Shown one piece after another: positions 59,235 through 64,000 of a stretch of DNA of 64,000 bases (positions within the stretch are counted from its first letter, which is position 1; the number at the start of each line of letters is the position of its first letter). The stretch lies in contig NW_020825324.1 of the NCBI RefSeq assembly GCF_003286085.1, positions 1,178,001-1,242,000 of the forward strand, in the 5' to 3' direction. The translations under genes were made by a program, and so were the position numbers. A model generated the notes under the pieces. That model was not told the origin of the DNA and did not search any database. It worked only from the letters and a program-made list of their open reading frames with translations. This DNA comes from Drosophila persimilis. Taxonomy: Eukaryota > Arthropoda > Insecta > Diptera > Drosophilidae.

Positions 59235-59270
<36 letters not shown>
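59235..59270. repeat. Long CT dinucleotide run
   Basis: About 18 perfect CT units. Possible GAGA-factor binding on the other strand. Confidence 0.9.
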
Positions 59271-59276
<6 letters not shown>

Positions 59277-60041
59277 AGAGAACCATCATTCAAGGGGAAT
59301 GATGAACAACCTGTCAACAATTGATTGTCGAAATTAAATAAGGAGAAAGAATCAAATCGAATTGAATTGAATTGAAAAGCCAACTTTGTTGTGCCATTTC
59401 CACAACAATTAGACAAGTGTCTATCAAAGTACCAGAGATTGGAGGAGGGTCTCACTGTACTCAATCAAAACCAAGCTCAAAGTTCTCAAATATAGGAAAT
59501 CAAAATCAGTTTTTCCACAGCTCCACCTCGCACTCAAAAGGAACACAACAAATGAAAGAAAAGCGAAAAAAAAAACAAACAAAAAAAAGAAGAAAAAAAT
59601 TATCATCTTTATATATTTTTCTTAAGAATTTAATTAAATTTTACGTGATTGATTGCACTTGGCTGGGCGTGGCCCGGGCCGGCCCGGGGCCCAAGGGGCG
59701 TTAGGTGTTGGCCCCAAAAATGATTTTATAATTTTTTGTGACAGCCTGAAGAAGAGGGTGGAGAAGGGAAATAGAAAGAGGGGCAGAAGAGGGCAGGGGC
59801 AGGGGCAGAGGCAGGCATAATTAAAAATGAAAGCTGCTTAATAAGTTCGCTTCATGTTCGCCTTTGATGAGGCCATCAAACGGGGGATACCCTCTCCAAA
59901 AAAGTTAAATAGCGGCGAAATAAGGGCCATGGGATGTGTGGGTGGCATGGTGAGGGATGCTGGGGTGCTTGGGTGGGGCCAACGAATAAACGTACAAATT
60001 AAGAGACAATTTTATTTTTATACATCCGCTTTCCTTGGAGA

Positions 60042-60226
60042 AGAGGGTATTGCAGGTCTTCCGCGGTGTTTGTTCTCACAAAGAAACTGTATTTTGTTTA
60101 AGAAATCGAGGTCTTTCAAGGAACGAGGCATTGCCATGTTAAGTCTTTCTTGAACTCCGACGAACTGAAATCCGCAAAGGGAAGAATTTCAATCAGATAT
60201 GTTTGCAAGGGTATCTTGATATTCGA
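60042..60226. repeat. Possible dispersed repeat, GGGTA-type copy 4
   Basis: Starts AGAGGGTATTGCAGG and ends TTTGCAAGGGTATCTTG with ATATTCG just after. Its right end shares GCAAGGGTATCTT with the copy at 35634-35896. Shorter than the other copies, so probably internally deleted. Confidence 0.4.
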
Positions 60227-60490
60227 TGATTTTCGTCGGTTTCATCGTGCAACATGCGTGCCGATTGTGGGGTACTCATCCACTCATCCTCATCCGGCAT
60301 CAACTACCCGTCAGCACCGGCAGCAGCAGCTCCCCTCGACAGCAGTTACAGCAGCAGCCCCCACACCCCCCACTACTAAAATAAATGCGTAGGCTTTCGT
60401 GTTAATGAGGCAATGCGTCACTGGGAGCTGCTCCCAGTCCCAGCCGCAATCCCAGTCCTGCTTCCTCCTAGACCCCCAGGCACTGCCCTC

Positions 60491-60516
60491 AGCTACAGCT
60501 ACAGCTACAGCTACAG
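60491..60516. repeat. CTACAG hexamer array
   Basis: About four units of AGCTAC. Confidence 0.85.
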
Positions 60517-61672
60517 TCAAGTTCATCAGCATAATTATCAATGGCATTGACTTCATCAGATGTCCAATTGTTGTTGGTGCCCCACAAGCAACAACACCAA
60601 TACCCTCACCATTTGCCACTTCAGTTTCCAGCAAAATTCGGTCAAAAATAAAGGAAAGTGAGCAGAGGATAGGGAGAGGAAGAGGAATCCCAGGCCAGGC
60701 AGAGACAATGCCACATAAAGTGTGTTAATTGTGGAGATTTGGCCAGAGAATGCCAGAAAATAATGTTCGATGGCTTAAAAAGATAAATCGAGGGGCCCGC
60801 AGGGTGGTTGGTGGTTGCTGGTACTGCCGATTTGGTTCAAAGAGGTGGAAGTCCCTCAGAAGTTTATGGAGAAGAGCCGTTGTCCGAGGACACGGGCTAA
60901 GCTGGCAATAATTATGTCCCCCGCTTAGAACTAATTGAAAGCCATCACGAAAGTAGTCTCCTCTCCTCTTAAACACTGGCAAACAAAATCCATCTACTGG
61001 AAATCGAGAAGGAATGAAATCTTTCAAGTGAGGAAATGCTCTCAATCCTCCCTCGTTCCTGGCCATAATTGATGCTGGGGAAATTTATGTAGCTTTAAAG
61101 AGAATATTGAAAAGTTTAACTTAAAAATGCCAGCTTCTCAAACGTAAAGTTCACGTCCTGCGAAAAGTAAGGATGAAATCAGGTGACAAAAACTGATTTG
61201 TTCCGTGTTTTTTATTGCTTGTTGCCAAAGCTGCCACTCTGGCTGCTGTCTCATTAGTTGAAACTCGCCCGAAAAGCAATCAAATATTGTACAGCGAAAA
61301 CAAAAGGCAGAGCTCTTTCTTTTTCCCTCCTGTGCGCCAAGGCCAAGGGATAAGCACGCGTGGACAACAATGACGGCTGACAATCACAATCCATAAGGAA
61401 CTTCACGTCCATTCCCATTGCCTTTTCCATCTGCATCTCTATTCCGATTCCTCTTTCCATAACCATCTCCATCTTTATCTCCATCTTTGTGTTTCCAATA
61501 ATCCAATGGCAAGTTCTTGTCTGCGGTGGCCTCGTCCTTGCACCCGGAGCGGTGGCCTGTGTGTTCCAGACACGCCCACCTGGGCAAACAAGTTGCTACA
61601 TACAACATGCGATTTATTTTTGATTGATATTTGCGTAACTGTCAACGTTGGTGATTGATTGAAGGGTTGGTT

Positions 61673-61703
61673 GCCTCCTTCGCCTCCTTCGCCTCCTTCG
61701 CGT
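61673..61703. repeat. GCCTCCTTC nonamer array
   Basis: Three units of GCCTCCTTC with a drifting fourth. Confidence 0.85.
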
Positions 61704-64000
61704 CCTCCCTTTGGATCCTCAAGACGAACGCTTTTTGCCGAGAACAGCAAAAGTCAACATACAATTACTAGGTTACTAGGGGGGATGCCATTCCAATGGC
61801 AATGGAATAAGTAAGAGAAAGGGTATTTTGTACCACACTCGCTCGTACATAGTCAGAGGGGAGGGTAGTCAGAGGGGGCTCCTGTCAGCTGGGAAATTTT
61901 TATCTGAATAATGCGTAATGCGGAATAAATAAGTGGCATATGTCTGTAGTATATGTATATGTATATGTATAAAATATCCTAGTGTGGGTACGGGCATGCG
62001 TGTGCTGGTGCTGGCGCTGGCGCTGGCTCTGGCGAGTGTGACAAACGATTTGCATTTTGTTTCTCTAAGAAAATTGGTCGATGACTTCTGATTTCCCTGC
62101 ATGAAATATTGGATCAGTCGAAGTAAAAGTCAAAGTCAATAAGAGGTTGCGTTGCTCGGGCTTCCTTTCGGAGTTGGGGGACGGAGCGGCGCGGAGTGGA
62201 GCCGAAAAGGTTGCCATTTGATTTTGATTTGATTATCGCTAATCAACTGAACTACCCCAAAGCCAGGGGTCATACTCGCAGATTGAACGAATGAAGTGGG
62301 CACCCAATGGCATAACGAGATCAGGGCTTCAGTCTTGTTATGCTTGGGCTTCGACAGGGACGGCAAATGGATATGGAGATAAAAAGATCCCATACATTGA
62401 GGGAAAATATTGTTTTTTAATACATGAAAAAGTGGATTAGTACAGAAATACTTTAAATAAGTAAATTGGAATGTAATTAAGTGCTCTCATCCCTCATTCC
62501 TCTTTCGCTGAGGCTGAAAGAATGTTTTTGCACAGATTTAAACAGATAGTACTCTGTTATTTCTGTTCTAGATTATTCAAATAGATATGATTCGGCGAAA
62601 GCGAAGCCATTGAAGAGTTTCCTAAGCTTCAATCAAGCGAATCTCGGTAAACAAGTTACCCCTCAGTGGCAGCAATAGGACTTCCATTCCATTTCACCTT
62701 AGCCGAGTGGCTCACCAGGCTCCCGCTCCTGCCCGTGCTCTTGCTCGTGCTCTTGATCCTCTTCTACGACATATCTGCTCCGTTTTATGCGAGAAATTGC
62801 ATCTACTGCTTGTCCCGCTGCTCTCTATCCCACGGCAACATTGAGTTGCAAGAACCAAAGCGGCCGCCACAAGACCACAGGCACTTCAACATTTTCCTTT
62901 TGGTCTTTTAGTCCTTTGGCGACCTTTTGCGGCCAGTACTCATTTATGCGGTTGCTTTTCTGTTGACTGGTCACTGTCCACTGGTCACAAATGTTGTTTC
63001 GTAATTGGCTTAATGGCATCTGAATTTAATTTTTAATGCCAGCTTCCAGTATACCTTCAATTCCTTTCAATGGGCTTTCTTATGACGCGGGCTACGTATA
63101 CAGCTGACGCAACTCGAGTCCTTGGAGCTGCCATTTTAGAGTGGGTTGGCAAGTCCCTGTTTCCCTGTTTTCCTTGTTTTTCCTGTTTTCCCCGTTTCAT
63201 AGGGCTGTCATGCTCTCACCTCTCTCTACTCTCTCGACTGTGGAAAGCTAAAATTAACATCAAACTAACACATTGAGTTGACATCTTGCATGAAATATGC
63301 AGAGGCACACACACACACAAACACACACACACAAAAACACACACACACACATGTGTACATGTGTATGTACAGAACACGTGTACGGAGCCGGCAACTCTTT
63401 GGCTAGAAAATAGCTTGGACCATATCTCTCTCTGTCTCCGCCCGTCCGTTCGTCCGTCCACCCGGCCGGCAGCATCTGAATAATTTATGTAACAATTGCG
63501 ACACTTTTTTTGCTAGTCCAGGGCTGCTAGAAGGGGGTATCTACAAGTTTAATGGCATTGTTGCTTTGGGCCCAGGCCCAAACGTGTCGTAAAAGTAAAT
63601 AGAGCAAATGTGTTGCAGGGGCAATGCCGAATGGAATGGAGGGAGTGGCGTGAAGTCTTGGTTTTCGGGTGTACTGGGTACTGGGTCTCCAAGTGCATCC
63701 CCTTCCGATCTAAGTGAATGAAATATGGAGGCCTAATAAAAATTGTATGAAATAAAAGTGATGACTTTCACTTTTGCAGTCGCTGTCGCCGCCACCCCCA
63801 GGAAAATAAGACGGGGGAAAAGCCCCAAAGTAAGCCAAGTGCGTGGCTCAATGGGTGGATTGGGCGTGGTTCGAGGGGGTTGAGTGTTTCGAGTGGGTGG
63901 ACCGAACCTGTTGCGCTCGGGCTTGCTCAGCCCAGCCACCGCGCTCGACAAACGACCTTCGCGTAATTCACAGCAAAGGGAAAAGCAACGACATCGACTG

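Larger units (their letters stand above)
58262..60041. other. Non-coding block
   Basis: CCTG array at 58361-58384, TACTCG hexamers at 58526-58547, a TG run at 58801-58822 and CACAGG units at 58868-58905. A CT run lies at 59235-59270 and A-rich sequence near 59560-59600. A CCGGGCC-rich string sits near 59670-59692. No gene supported. Confidence 0.55.
60227..64000. other. Non-coding block to the window edge
   Basis: CTACAG array at 60491-60516, GCCTCCTTC units at 61673-61703, TATATG units at about 61948-61972 and CTGGCG units near 62005-62025. CA runs lie near 63308-63350. Unique sequence elsewhere. No frame to the right edge is convincing. Confidence 0.5.

Noticed and set aside
60195-60226. 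Resemblance to a microRNA (AGATATGTTTG start)
   Set aside because: Only the first 11 or so bases match a known microRNA, no hairpin partner is seen, and the site lies in the end of a dispersed repeat.
63733-64000. Minus-strand frame near the right edge (Pro/Arg/Thr-rich)
   Set aside because: No start or splice evidence; G-rich simple sequence on the plus strand accounts for the Pro/Thr composition.

Overview
The window reads as insect nuclear DNA, most probably Drosophila and plausibly the obscura group. The evidence is the general texture: A/T-rich unique sequence with frequent CATAAA and TAATTA strings, broken every few hundred bases by short CA/TG, GA/CT and 5-7 bp microsatellites, many GTACTC-type hexamers, and degraded interspersed repeats. 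There are no bacterial operons, ribosome binding sites, CRISPR arrays or phage modules. The species call is inference.

The window is almost entirely intergenic or intronic. Only one gene is convincing: a single-exon plus-strand gene at 16782-17363 for a 193-residue protein with four predicted membrane segments and an acidic, probably coiled-coil C-terminus. It has an in-frame stop just upstream of its ATG. Beyond its TAG stop the same frame stays open for 62 more codons, which makes it a readthrough candidate or a recently shortened gene. Four weaker protein candidates are listed with low confidence: 4636-4740 (34 aa), 13131-13652 (open on both strands), 29120-29338 (72 aa, acidic tail) and 30008-30466 (152 aa, with donor-like GT sites inside). 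I recognise no tRNA, rRNA, snRNA or known microRNA.

Layout. 1-16.6 kb is non-coding, with microsatellites, a GC-rich hairpin at 2.65 kb, paired MEF2-like motifs at 11.35 kb and a GATA cluster at 12.26 kb. The membrane-protein gene lies at 16.8-17.4 kb. A 41-bp tandem array built around an 18-bp palindrome lies at 18.2 kb. From 20 to 64 kb there is more non-coding DNA. It holds four possible copies of a dispersed repeat with a GCAAGGGTAT-type end (23.6, 35.6, 45.2 and 60.0 kb), a 253-bp MITE-like element with terminal inverted repeats (41.7 kb), an 18-base C run (50.95 kb), a repeat-poor block (54.5-55.4 kb) and a perfect (TATACC)n array of about 24 units (58.1 kb).

No set of genes working together is visible. 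The most useful leads are the membrane protein with its possible stop-codon readthrough, the small ORFs, the two interspersed-repeat families and a hexanucleotide motif (TACTCGT/ACGAGTA) that is clearly over-represented across the window. I did not find a new multi-gene system here, and most of the long open frames can be put down to simple-sequence DNA.
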